From Streptomyces sp. 1-11 (GTDB taxonomy: Bacteria; Actinomycetota; Actinomycetes; Streptomycetales; Streptomycetaceae), in contig NZ_BJTV01000002.1 in NCBI RefSeq assembly GCF_007176755.1, positions 248,655 to 312,654 of the forward strand: a stretch of 64,000 nucleotides of DNA, written 5' to 3'. The notes under the pieces are model-generated. The model did no database searches. It was not told the DNA's origin and worked only from the letters and a program-made list of their open reading frames with translations. Positions 49,373-57,317 of this stretch are shown in pieces (within the stretch, counting starts at the first letter, position 1; each line of letters starts with the position of its first letter). The position numbers and the translations under genes were made by a program.

Positions 49373-49501
49373 TATGGGCCGCCGCTCGCTCACCTGCTGT
49401 GCTCCGGTGAACGCTCCCCGCGTACACCCTTGCGCTTGCGTGCGCGCCGCGTGCCGTGGGCATCGCATCCCTCGACCGACCGTCGAGCAGGGGGGTACCG
49501 C

Positions 49502-50053
49502 GTGCACGGACCGGGGTCGGCGGCCTGGCTGCTGGTCGCGCTGTGCGCGGCCACCGGCGCTTACTGCCTGCTGCGGATGCGCAGCGGGGTCGAGGAGCAG
49601 CGCCGCGCCGCCGGCGGGGAGGCGCTGATGGGATTCGGCATGGCCGCGATGGCCGTGCCCGCCACGGTGTTCACCCCGCCGAGATGGGCGTGGCCCCTGT
49701 ACGCGGCCGTGTTTGCGGCCGCGGCGCTGCGCGCTCTATGGGCCGCCCGCGGCGGACCGCACCACCTGCACCATCTGGTGGGGACGGCGGCGATGATCTA
49801 CATGGCCCTCGCCATGGCGGCCTCCCCCGCCTCGCACCACCACACGGCCGGCGGTTCCGGAGTGCCGCTGGTGACGGGTCTGCTCCTGCTCTACTTCACC
49901 GGCTACGTGCTGGTGACCGGCGCCCGTCTGGTGCCCTCGGCCGTCCCGGCCGGCGGCCCGGCGGCGGTGCGCTGGGGCGACCGCCCGGAACTGGCACGGG
50001 CGTGCCGGCTGTCGATGGGGATCGGCATGGTGGCCATGCTGCTGACGATGTGA
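49502..50053 (+). CDS. DUF5134-family membrane protein
   Basis: 183 residues with five membrane helices. Between helices 2 and 4 is GGPHHLHHLVGTAAMIYMAL and then ASPASHHHTAGGSG: clustered histidines that could bind metal near the membrane surface. The family is common in actinobacteria and uncharacterised; it resembles copper-related small membrane proteins, but no copper gene is near. GTG 49502 follows AGGGGGG. It is divergent from the FUSC gene. Confidence 0.75.
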   Translation: MHGPGSAAWLLVALCAATGAYCLLRMRSGVEEQRRAAGGEALMGFGMAAMAVPATVFTPPRWAWPLYAAVFAAAALRALWAARGGPHHLHHLVGTAAMIYMALAMAASPASHHHTAGGSGVPLVTGLLLLYFTGYVLVTGARLVPSAVPAGGPAAVRWGDRPELARACRLSMGIGMVAMLLTM

Positions 50054-50067
50054 GCCGCCGGGGGCGT

Positions 50068-50234
50068 TACGGGCCCGGCCGTCCGGCCCGGCGGGGGGGG
50101 ACACGGGCCCGAGCCACCCCGCGCCGCCGGGGACCGTCACGGGCCTGAGCCACCCTGCGGGGCCGGGAACGTGACGAGCCCGGCCGGCCGGCCCGTAGGA
50201 GAGGCAGGGACGTCACGGACCCGAGCCACCCCGC
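50068..50234. repeat. Degenerate 35-38-bp repeats between DUF5134 and M56 genes
   Basis: CACGGGCCCGAGCCACCCCGC (21 bp) occurs at 50102-50122 and, with one to two changes, at 50138-50158 and 50214-50234. Weaker copies start near 50068 and 50173. Average spacing is about 36 bases. No reading frame with a ribosome-binding site uses it. It fills most of the 267-base gap. Confidence 0.6.
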
Positions 50235-50320
50235 ACCGCTGAATGCACGAGCGTTGCCTGCGTCACTTCGGTCCCCGGGACCGTACCCGTGAGCGGCGGT
50301 GCGCTCATAGGGTGATGACC

Positions 50321-51256
50321 ATGATGGTCCCCGTGGCCCTGCTGCTGCTCGGCGCCCTGACCGCCGTCGTCGCCCCCCGGCTGCTCGCCCGGGCCGACTG
50401 GCCGGACCGGGAGCCGGTAGTCGCCCTGTGGGTGTGGCAGTGCGTGGTGGCGGCCGTGCTGCTGTGCTGCGCGCTGTCGATGACGCTCAGCGCGGCCGCG
50501 GCCTGGCAGGCGGTGCGCGGCCATGTGTTCGGGACGGCCCCGCGCGCGGTGGTGGACGCGTACGCCCTCGGCGCGGCCGGTCCCTGGGCGGCGACGACCG
50601 CCGTGACCCTGGCCTGCGGCGGACTGTGGAGCCTCGCGATGCTGGTGCGTCAGGTCCTGCGGGCCCGCTCACGCCGCCGGGCGCGCCGGGCCGGACTGCT
50701 GGTGCGCGCGCCGCTGCTGCCCGGTGAGGAACCGGCGGGCGGCCGGCTGGTGGTGCTGGAGGGCGAGCGGCCCGACGCCTGGTGGCTGCCCGGCGCGGCA
50801 CCGCGGCTCGTCGTCACCACGGCCGCTCTCACCCGGCTGAAGGGCCGTCAGCTGGACGCCCTGCTCGCCCATGAGCAGGGGCACGCCCAAGCCCGGCACG
50901 ACTGGCTGCTGCACTGCTCGGCGGCGCTGGCGGACGGCTTCCCGCAGGTGCCTGTCTTCGCCGCGTTCCGCGACGAGATGCACCGGCTGGTCGAGCTGGC
51001 CGCCGACGACACCGCCTCCCGGCGCTTCGGCCGGCTGACGACCGCGCTCGCGCTGGTCGGACTCAACGAGGACCGGGGCGTGTTCGGACCCTGTCCCACT
51101 CCGCAGGCGCAGATGCCGCAGCGCGTGCACCGGCTGCTCACTCCCCCGGACCGCCTCCCGGCCATGCGCCGGCTGCGCCTGACCGCGGCGGCCGCCCTGG
51201 TGCCGGTGGTCCCCCTCCTGGTGACCTTCGTACCCGGCCTGCGGGCGCTGGGCTAG
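50321..51256 (+). CDS. M56-family (BlaR1/HtpX-like) membrane metallopeptidase
   Basis: 311 residues. Helices 1-3 (about 1-120), a cytoplasmic loop, the zinc motif HEQGHAQARHD (HExxH-like, H-E-x-x-H as HEQGH), a downstream ELAADDTASRRFG with the third ligand (ExxxD) and a C-terminal helix. The M56 family includes BlaR1, but no sensor domain or BlaI repressor gene is present. TAGGGT (50308-50313) lies 7 bases before ATG 50321, suggesting a leaderless mRNA; ATG 50315 is an alternative start. The substrate is unknown. Confidence 0.83.
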   Translation: MMVPVALLLLGALTAVVAPRLLARADWPDREPVVALWVWQCVVAAVLLCCALSMTLSAAAAWQAVRGHVFGTAPRAVVDAYALGAAGPWAATTAVTLACGGLWSLAMLVRQVLRARSRRRARRAGLLVRAPLLPGEEPAGGRLVVLEGERPDAWWLPGAAPRLVVTTAALTRLKGRQLDALLAHEQGHAQARHDWLLHCSAALADGFPQVPVFAAFRDEMHRLVELAADDTASRRFGRLTTALALVGLNEDRGVFGPCPTPQAQMPQRVHRLLTPPDRLPAMRRLRLTAAAALVPVVPLLVTFVPGLRALG

Positions 51257-51312
51257 AGCCCGCCCCGGCGCGACGGTGGCCATCGGGCCGTCCCGTCCAC
51301 GAAGATCGCAGC

Positions 51313-52008
51313 ATGCACCCCGCGCCGACCCAGCCCCCGCCCCGTACCCGGCCCCACCGCGACGGCGTCCGTGTGGCCGCCGTACTCGCCGCCTGCTGCG
51401 CGCTGCTGACGGCGCTCGTCGTACTGCGGTGGCGTCCGCTGCTCGACCTCGACGGCGACATCTCGATCGCCACCCACCGCTGGGCGGTGAGCGACCACGG
51501 TGTCACGCACGCCTTCCGGATCCTCACGGACTGGGTCTGGGATCCGCTGACCATGCGTCTGGTGTGCCTGGCCGCGGCGGTGTGGCTCGTGTGGCGCCGC
51601 GCGGCCTGGTGGACGGCGCTGTGGCTGGCGGTCACCGTCGCGCTGGCCACGCTTCTGCAGCAGGGGCTGAAGACCGCCGTCGCCCGGCCCCGGCCGGTCT
51701 GGCCGGACCCCGTCGACCACGCGCGCTACGCGGCCTTCCCCTCCGGTCATGCCATGACGGCCACCGTCGTCTGCGGGCTCCTGCTATGGCTGCTGCACCG
51801 GCGCGGCGCCGGCCGTGCCCTGTGGCGTACGGCCGTGGCCGTGGCGGCGGTCTCGGTGGCCGGTGTGGGCCTGACCCGGGTGTGGCTCGGCGTGCACTGG
51901 CCCTCGGACGTGCTGGGCGGATGGCTGCTGGGGGCGCTGGTGGTGGCGGTGGCCGTGGCGGTGTACGAGTGGCCGCGGGGCGGCCGGCCGGGTCCGAGCC
52001 CCCGGTAG
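51313..52008 (+). CDS. PAP2-family phosphatase
   Basis: 231 residues with about six helices. The three phosphatase motifs are KTAVARPRP (Kx6RP), PSGHAM (PSGH) and TRVWLGVHWPSD (SRx5Hx3D with Thr in place of Ser). It probably dephosphorylates phosphatidic acid or undecaprenyl diphosphate on the outer face of the membrane. It follows the M56 gene by 56 bases and precedes the HAD gene by 10 bases, so the three genes may form an operon. Confidence 0.9.
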   Translation: MHPAPTQPPPRTRPHRDGVRVAAVLAACCALLTALVVLRWRPLLDLDGDISIATHRWAVSDHGVTHAFRILTDWVWDPLTMRLVCLAAAVWLVWRRAAWWTALWLAVTVALATLLQQGLKTAVARPRPVWPDPVDHARYAAFPSGHAMTATVVCGLLLWLLHRRGAGRALWRTAVAVAAVSVAGVGLTRVWLGVHWPSDVLGGWLLGALVVAVAVAVYEWPRGGRPGPSPR

Positions 52009-52018
52009 AGTCCGGCGC

Positions 52019-52708
52019 ATGGCTGCCGTGCTCTTCGATTTCTCCGGGACCCTGTTCCGCGTCGAGTCCACCGAGTCCTGGCTGCGGGCCGTGCTGGAGG
52101 AAGCCGGCCTCGCCCTTCCCGGCCCGGAACTCGCGGACGCCGCGGCCGCGTTGGAGGCGGCGGGCGCGCTGCCCGGCGGAGCGGACCCGGTCGAGGTGCC
52201 GGAGGAACTGGCCGGGCTGTGGGCCGTCCGGGACAAGAGCGCCGAGCAGCATCGGGCCGCCTACACCGGGCTGTCCCGACGCGTGCCGCTGCCCGGCCCC
52301 GAACTGCACGACGCGCTGTATGAGCGGCATATGTCACCCGCCGCGTGGTCGCCGTACCAGGACGCCGCCGATGTGCTGCGCACACTGCGCGAGCGAGGGA
52401 TCGGTGTGGGCGTGGTCAGCAACATCGGCTGGGACCTGCGCCCGGTCTTCCGCGAACACGGCCTCGACGCCTATGTCGACGCCTATGTGCTGTCCTACGA
52501 GCACGGCGTGCAGAAGCCGGACCCGCGGCTGTTCTCGGCCGCCTGCGCCGAACTGGGCGCCGACCCGCGCGAGGTGCTGATGGTCGGGGACAACAGGACC
52601 GCCGACGGCGGCGCGGCCGCGCTGGGCTGCCGGGTGCACTTCGTGGATCATCTGCCGGTGGCGCAGCGACCGGACGCACTGCTGCCGGTCCTCGGCCTGG
52701 TCGGCTGA
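52019..52708 (+). CDS. HAD-superfamily hydrolase
   Basis: 229 residues. Motif I is LFDFSGTLFR: the nucleophile Asp is followed by Phe-Ser instead of the common x-Asp, so the second acid is replaced by Ser. Motif II is VVSNIGWD, motif III is the Lys in QKPDPRLF and motif IV is MVGDNRTADG. The Ser at the general acid position suggests a dehalogenase-like or weak phosphatase activity rather than a canonical phosphatase; this is inference. Ten bases separate it from the PAP2 gene. Confidence 0.85.
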   Translation: MAAVLFDFSGTLFRVESTESWLRAVLEEAGLALPGPELADAAAALEAAGALPGGADPVEVPEELAGLWAVRDKSAEQHRAAYTGLSRRVPLPGPELHDALYERHMSPAAWSPYQDAADVLRTLRERGIGVGVVSNIGWDLRPVFREHGLDAYVDAYVLSYEHGVQKPDPRLFSAACAELGADPREVLMVGDNRTADGGAAALGCRVHFVDHLPVAQRPDALLPVLGLVG

Positions 52709-52953
52709 CCGGCGCGTCGCACCCCCGCCGCCGTCCGGGCGTCCCGCGTGGACCCGGCCCGCCGGTCGGGGCGGCAGGCGTCATCTGGCGAACCGGCCAG
52801 CCTGGCCAAACTGTTGGAACCAACCGAGCCGGCGGAACCGACAGAACCGGCCGAACATGTCAAAGCCGCCCGTCTGAGACGATCCCCCGCGTCGTCCCAG
52901 ACGGACGGCAGCTCTGAACAGGCTCCGCACACGGCGGAACCCCTGCGTCCGAG

Positions 52954-52977
52954 TATAGTTGGCTGGCAGCCAGTCAA
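52954..52977 (+). promoter_or_regulatory. TetR promoter with overlapping operator
   Basis: TATAGT (52954-52959) is a near-consensus -10. It is followed directly by TTGGCTGGC-A-GCCAGTCAA (52959-52977), a 9-bp dyad with one mismatch that covers the transcription start. This is a classic autorepressor layout for the TetR gene at 52993. Confidence 0.7.
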
Positions 52978-52992
52978 CGCAGGAGTTACAGG

Positions 52993-53658
52993 ATGTCCCC
53001 GCGCAGCGCCTCGGTCAATGAAGAGTTGCGGCGGCGTTCCCGGGAGCGGCTGCTGCAGGCCGCGGTCGAGCTGGTCGACGAGCGCGGGTTCGACGCCACC
53101 ACGCTGTCCGACATCGCGGACCGGGCGGGTTCGGCGCGCGGACTGGTTTCCTACTACTTCCCCGGCAAGCGCCAGCTCGTGCAGTCGGCCGTGCACCGGC
53201 TGATGCACCGCACGCTGGAGGAGGCGCTGGAGCGGGAGCCGCACACCGAGGACGGCCGTGAGCGGCTCGCCCGGGCCATCGACGCGATCCTGGGCCTCGC
53301 CCACGACCGCCCGGTGCTCATGCGGCAGCACATGGCCGGGCTGCTCCAGGCCGAGGGTTTCGTGCAGTGCCCGGAGCAGCGGCGGCTGTCGGAGCTGCTG
53401 AGCGACACGGTCGCCCGGTACGGCTCGGCGGACGTGACGGCCGACTACCCGATGCTGCGGGCCACGCTGATGGGGGCGGTGTTCGCCGCGCTGGTCCCCG
53501 GGGTGCCGATGCCGGTCCCGGCCCTGCGGGCCGAGCTGTTCGAGCGGTACCGGCTCGACTGGGAGCTGGGCACGCCGCCGGGGAGCGGCACGGAGGCCGG
53601 AGCGGCCCGGTGCGAGGATCTCTCGCGGTTCTTCGCGACCGGTGAGCGGGCCGAGTAG
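52993..53658 (+). CDS. TetR/AcrR-family transcriptional regulator
   Basis: 221 residues. The N-terminal helix-turn-helix reads RLLQAAVELVDERGFDATTL followed by SDIADRAGSARGLVSYYFPG and KRQLVQSAV. The ligand-binding C-terminus has no recognised motif. ATG 52993 has AGGAG 7 bases upstream. It is preceded by a dyad overlapping its promoter. The flavoprotein at 53749 follows on the same strand with a 90-base gap and may be co-regulated. Confidence 0.88.
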   Translation: MSPRSASVNEELRRRSRERLLQAAVELVDERGFDATTLSDIADRAGSARGLVSYYFPGKRQLVQSAVHRLMHRTLEEALEREPHTEDGRERLARAIDAILGLAHDRPVLMRQHMAGLLQAEGFVQCPEQRRLSELLSDTVARYGSADVTADYPMLRATLMGAVFAALVPGVPMPVPALRAELFERYRLDWELGTPPGSGTEAGAARCEDLSRFFATGERAE

Positions 53659-53748
53659 TCACCCTCCCGGCCCCTGCCGCCGTGCACGGGGCGGTGCCAT
53701 GCTGGAGGCGTCCGCACACTCTTCTCCTTCGGGGCAAGGAGTACCGCC

Positions 53749-55095
53749 GTGCTGCGTGTCGCCGTCGTCGGTTCCGGGCCTGGCGGGTGTTACACCGCCC
53801 AGAACCTGGTCCAGCTCGATCCCGAGGTCCGGGTGGACGTGCTGGACCGGTTGCCGTGCCCCTACGGCCTGGTGCGGTACGGCGTCGCCCCGGACCACGA
53901 GAAGATCAAGTCCCTGCAGAGCAGTCTGCGCGCGGTGCTGGAGCACGACCGGGTGCGGTTCCTCGGCGGAGTCCGGGTCGGCGGCCCGGGCGGGCTGCCG
54001 GTGGCGCGGCTGCGGGAGCTGTACGACGCGGTCGTGTACTGCGTGGGCGCCGCCGCCGACCGCCGGCTGGGCATCCCCGGCGAGGAGCTGCCCGGCAGCT
54101 GGTCGGCGACCGAGTTCGTGTCCTGGTACAGCGCCCACCCGGACGCGGCCGACACCGGATTCGTGCGCGGGGTGCGGTCGGCGGTGGTCATCGGGGTGGG
54201 CAACGTGGCCGTGGACGTCACCCGGATGCTGGTGCGGGGCCCGGGCGAGCTGCGCCCGACGGACATGCCGCAGGCGGCGCTGGACGCCCTGGCGGCGAGC
54301 GGGGTCGCCGAGGTCCACATGGTCGGCCGGCGCGGCCCCTCACAGGCCCGGTTCACCACCAAGGAGCTGCGAGAGCTGGGCGGCCTGCCCGGCACCGAGG
54401 TGTCGGTGGACGCGGAGGAGCTGGCGCTGGATCCCGGGTGCGCCGACCCGGCGGCGCTGCCTGCCGCGCAGCGCCGCAACGTGGAGGCGCTGCGCGGCTG
54501 GGCCGCGGACCCCTCCGGCCGGACCACCGCCCCGGTTCGCCGGATCCGGCTGCGGTTCTTCCTGCGGCCGGTGGAACTGCTCGCGCGGGACGGCCGGGTG
54601 GGCGCCGTGCGCTTCGAGCGGACCGCGCCGGACGGCTACGGCGGCGTGACCGGCACGGGCCGGTTCGAGACCGTGCAGGCCGAGTTGGTGCTGCGGTCGG
54701 TCGGCTACCGCGGGGTGCCGCTGGAGGGGCTGCCCTTCGACGCCGCGAGCGGCACCGTGCCGCACCGGCAGGGCCGTGTGCTGCGCGAGGGCGTCACGTC
54801 CCCGGGCGAGTACGTCGCCGGCTGGATCAAGCGCGGCCCGACGGGGGTCATCGGCACCAACCGGCCGTGCGCCAAGGAGACGGTCACCTCCCTGCTCACG
54901 GACGCGCCCGCACTCGTGCGCGACGAGCGGGGCGATCCGCTCCCGGAGCTGCGGGCGGCCGGGATCGAGCCGGTGCCGTGGAGGGGCTGGCTGGCCATCG
55001 AGCGCGCCGAGGCGGAGCTGGGCGCGCGGCTGGGCCGGGGCGTGGTGAAGCTGGCCGACTGGGACGCCCTGCTGACGGCGGCACGCACCGCGTAG
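53749..55095 (+). CDS. Ferredoxin-NADP+ reductase-like FAD oxidoreductase (FprA type)
   Basis: 448 residues. FAD-binding VAVVGSGPGGCYTAQNLVQL at the N-terminus, then PYGLVRYGVAPDHEKIKSLQ, the adrenodoxin-reductase signature. The NADP site is VVIGVGNVAVDVTRML, and the C-terminal FAD segment is AGWIKRGPTGVIGTNRPCAK. This family passes electrons from NADPH to a ferredoxin, often for cytochrome P450. No ferredoxin or P450 is adjacent. GTG 53749 has AAGGAG upstream at good spacing. Confidence 0.9.
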   Translation: MLRVAVVGSGPGGCYTAQNLVQLDPEVRVDVLDRLPCPYGLVRYGVAPDHEKIKSLQSSLRAVLEHDRVRFLGGVRVGGPGGLPVARLRELYDAVVYCVGAAADRRLGIPGEELPGSWSATEFVSWYSAHPDAADTGFVRGVRSAVVIGVGNVAVDVTRMLVRGPGELRPTDMPQAALDALAASGVAEVHMVGRRGPSQARFTTKELRELGGLPGTEVSVDAEELALDPGCADPAALPAAQRRNVEALRGWAADPSGRTTAPVRRIRLRFFLRPVELLARDGRVGAVRFERTAPDGYGGVTGTGRFETVQAELVLRSVGYRGVPLEGLPFDAASGTVPHRQGRVLREGVTSPGEYVAGWIKRGPTGVIGTNRPCAKETVTSLLTDAPALVRDERGDPLPELRAAGIEPVPWRGWLAIERAEAELGARLGRGVVKLADWDALLTAARTA

Positions 55096-55247
55096 CTCTG
55101 GGCGGGCGGCGTCCGGCCGGCGGTGGCCCCGGCCCGCGTGAGCGCAACGGTGGCATCGAGCCGGCCGCCCGGTCACGTGAGGGCACGGGAGCAGCCGGGC
55201 CCAGAACGCGGCTTCCACGGATGCCTTGCGCATGGGCACGCCTATCG

Positions 55248-55261
55248 TGGGAGCGCTCCCA
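55248..55261. promoter_or_regulatory. CebR box (cello-oligosaccharide operator)
   Basis: TGGGAGCGCTCCCA matches the 14-bp CebR operator exactly; the symmetry extends by CG on both sides (55246-55263). CebR is the LacI-type repressor of cellulose and cello-oligosaccharide use in Streptomyces. The box overlaps a TATCGT (55243-55248) and lies about 200 bases upstream of the pectate lyase start. Confidence 0.85.
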
Positions 55262-55300
55262 CGTCTCTTCAGGTGACCGAAAACCACTCTGCGGGAGGCG

Positions 55301-55329
55301 TTGACCAGAAAGCGCTTACCCCTTACGGT
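55301..55329 (+). promoter_or_regulatory. Pectate lyase promoter with AAGCGCTT in its spacer
   Basis: TTGACC (55301-55306), a 17-base spacer and TACGGT (55324-55329). The spacer contains AAGCGCTT (55310-55317), a perfect 8-bp palindrome with the central CG typical of LacI-family sites. The leader to ATG 55460 would be about 125 bases. Confidence 0.6.
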
Positions 55330-55459
55330 CCCGTTCATCAACGTGACCTACTGGCCCAGCAGTTGGGGCCAGAAGGCCGTGAAATCCCCATGCGCGTTCC
55401 ACATGGCGTACGTCGTTCACGTACACAGACCGAACCCCCACTCGAAGGGACGCACCCGC

Positions 55460-56416
55460 ATGCGAAAGCGACACCTCACCGGAGCGGCGGCGACAGCCGC
55501 GGCCCTCGCGGCCTCGGCCGTGCTCGCACTGCCCCAGCCGGCCGGCGCAGCCGACACCTCGCCGGTCGGATTCGGCGCCGGCACCACGGGCGGCGGCGCC
55601 GCCACGGCGGTGACCGTCTCCACCTCCGACGCCTTCAAGGCGGCCGTGACCGGCGGCACGGCGAAGGTCGTGAAGGTGAACGGCCTGATCTCACTGAGCG
55701 GTCAGATCGACATCGGCTCCAACACCACGGTCCTCGGCGTCGGTTCGTCCTCCGGTTTCACCGGCGGCGGACTGCGTCTGAAGAAGGTCACCAACGTGGT
55801 CGTGCGCAACCTCAACCTCAGCAAGGCCGTCAAGACCGACGCGATCACCGTGCAGGCCTCGACGAGGGTGTGGGTCGACCACAACACCCTGTCCTCGGAC
55901 CGCGACCACGGCAAGGACTACTACGACGGCCTGGTCGACATCACCCACGGATCCGACTACGTGACCGTCTCCTGGAACACCTTCAAGGACCACTACAAGG
56001 GCTCGCTCGTCGGCCACAGCGACAGCAACGCCGGCGAGGACACCGGGCACCTGCGGGTGACGTACCACCACAACTGGTTCGACAACGTCAACTCCCGCAT
56101 CCCCAGCCTGCGGTTCGGCACCGGGCACTTCTACGACAACTACGTCGTCGGCGCCGAGACGGCCGTGCACTCGCGGATGGGCGCCCAGATGCTGGTCGAG
56201 AACAACGTCTTCCGCAGCACCCAGGTCGCCGTCACCACCAGCCGCGACAGCGACGTGGACGGCTACGCCAACCTGCGCGGCAACGACCTCGGCGGAGCCA
56301 CGACCGAGATCTCGCGGACCGGCACCTTCACCAGCCCCCCGTACGGATACACCGCCGAGCCCGCGTCCGGTGTCGTCGCCTCGGTGACGGCCGGCGCCGG
56401 CGCCGGAAAGATCTGA
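55460..56416 (+). CDS. Secreted pectate lyase, polysaccharide lyase family 1
   Basis: 318 residues. Signal peptide 1 to about 31 (basic MRKRH, hydrophobic core, cleavage near AGAAD). The PL1 beta-helix shows WVDHNTLSSDRDH, DGLVDITHGSDYVTVSWNTF (the WVDH and calcium-binding aspartates) and RVTYHHNWFDNVNSRIPSLR with the conserved catalytic arginine. It cleaves polygalacturonate by beta-elimination, with calcium, outside the cell. GAAGGGA precedes ATG 55460. It is followed after 32 bases by a PL3 lyase, giving a two-gene pectinolytic unit. A CebR box lies upstream. Confidence 0.94.
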   Translation: MRKRHLTGAAATAAALAASAVLALPQPAGAADTSPVGFGAGTTGGGAATAVTVSTSDAFKAAVTGGTAKVVKVNGLISLSGQIDIGSNTTVLGVGSSSGFTGGGLRLKKVTNVVVRNLNLSKAVKTDAITVQASTRVWVDHNTLSSDRDHGKDYYDGLVDITHGSDYVTVSWNTFKDHYKGSLVGHSDSNAGEDTGHLRVTYHHNWFDNVNSRIPSLRFGTGHFYDNYVVGAETAVHSRMGAQMLVENNVFRSTQVAVTTSRDSDVDGYANLRGNDLGGATTEISRTGTFTSPPYGYTAEPASGVVASVTAGAGAGKI

Positions 56417-56448
56417 CCACCCCGCACTCGGAGGAAGGCATTCGGGAC

Positions 56449-57252
56449 ATGACCCCAACGGCACGCACGCGCGCGGGATCGGGCCGCGCCCTACTGGGCG
56501 GGCTCGCCGCCCTGGCGGTCTCGGTTGGCATGATCATGACTAACGGGACCGCGGCGCACGCCGCGACCTGGCCCTCGGCCAACGGCAGCCAGGCGGTGAC
56601 GTCCACCATCTCGGTCTCCGGCACCAAGGACTACGGGATGAAGCGCCTGTACGGCTCCGGTGACCTCGGCACCGGCAGCCAGGACGAGGACCAGGGGCCC
56701 ATCCTTGAACTCGCGCCCGGGGCGGTGGTCAAGAACGTCATCATCGGCTCCCCGGCCGCGGACGGCATCCACTGCCTGGGCAGCTGCACCCTGCAGAACG
56801 TGTGGTGGGAGGACGTCGGCGAGGACGCGGCCACGTTCCTCGGCTCCTCGTCCTCCAACGTCTACACGGTCAGCGGCGGCGGGGCGAAAGAGGCCAGCGA
56901 CAAGGTGTTCCAGTTCAACGGCGCCGGGACGCTGAACGTCTCGAACTTCGCCGTGCGGAACTTCGGCACCTTCGCCCGCTCGTGCGGCAACTGCAAGACG
57001 CAGTACAAGCGCACGATCAACCTCAACTCCATCGAGGCGACGTACAAGGGCAGCAAGCTCGTCGGCATCAACACCAACTACGGCGACAGCGCGACCCTGA
57101 AGAACATCACGATCGTCGGCGACAGCAGCAAGAAGATCATCCCGTGCCAGAAGTACATCGGCAACAACACCGGCAAGGAGCCGTCGACGAACGGCTCGGG
57201 CGCCGACGGCACCTACTGCAAGTACGCGTCCTCGGACATCACCTACAAGTGA
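56449..57252 (+). CDS. Secreted pectate lyase, polysaccharide lyase family 3
   Basis: 267 residues. Signal peptide 1 to about 39 (cleavage near AHAATWP). The small PL3 parallel beta-helix has DQGPILELAPGAVVKNVIIG, DGIHCLGSCTLQNVWWEDVG and EDAATFLGSS, a set of acidic residues around the calcium site. Cysteines in CLGSC, CGNC, PCQK and YCKY could form disulfides. A GGAGGAAGG site precedes ATG 56449. It is separated from the PL1 gene by 32 bases, so one transcript is likely; a strong terminator follows at 57269. Confidence 0.94.
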   Translation: MTPTARTRAGSGRALLGGLAALAVSVGMIMTNGTAAHAATWPSANGSQAVTSTISVSGTKDYGMKRLYGSGDLGTGSQDEDQGPILELAPGAVVKNVIIGSPAADGIHCLGSCTLQNVWWEDVGEDAATFLGSSSSNVYTVSGGGAKEASDKVFQFNGAGTLNVSNFAVRNFGTFARSCGNCKTQYKRTINLNSIEATYKGSKLVGINTNYGDSATLKNITIVGDSSKKIIPCQKYIGNNTGKEPSTNGSGADGTYCKYASSDITYK

Positions 57253-57268
57253 TCGCCCGCAGGGCACC

Positions 57269-57299
57269 GGTGCCGCCGTCCCGCCGGGGCGGCGGCACC
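57269..57299. terminator. Strong bidirectional terminator
   Basis: GGTGCCGCCGTCCC (57269-57282), a GCC loop and GGGGCGGCGGCACC (57286-57299) pair over 14 bp with a single G.U wobble. It lies between the convergent PL3 and PaaX stops. Confidence 0.8.
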
Positions 57300-57317
57300 A
57301 CGCGCGCGGGGGCGCGG

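Larger units (their letters stand above)
55096..55459. other. 364-bp upstream region of the pectate lyases
   Basis: It holds the CebR box (55248-55261), the promoter at 55301-55329 and, near the lyase start, a GTACGT-CGTTC-ACGTAC dyad (55408-55424) of unknown meaning. The first 140 bases after the flavoprotein stop show nothing assignable. Confidence 0.55.

Noticed and set aside
52748..53203. A gene encoding repeated EPTEPAE units upstream of the TetR gene
   Set aside because: The frame runs through the TetR promoter, operator and the start of the TetR gene in another frame, with no ribosome-binding site.
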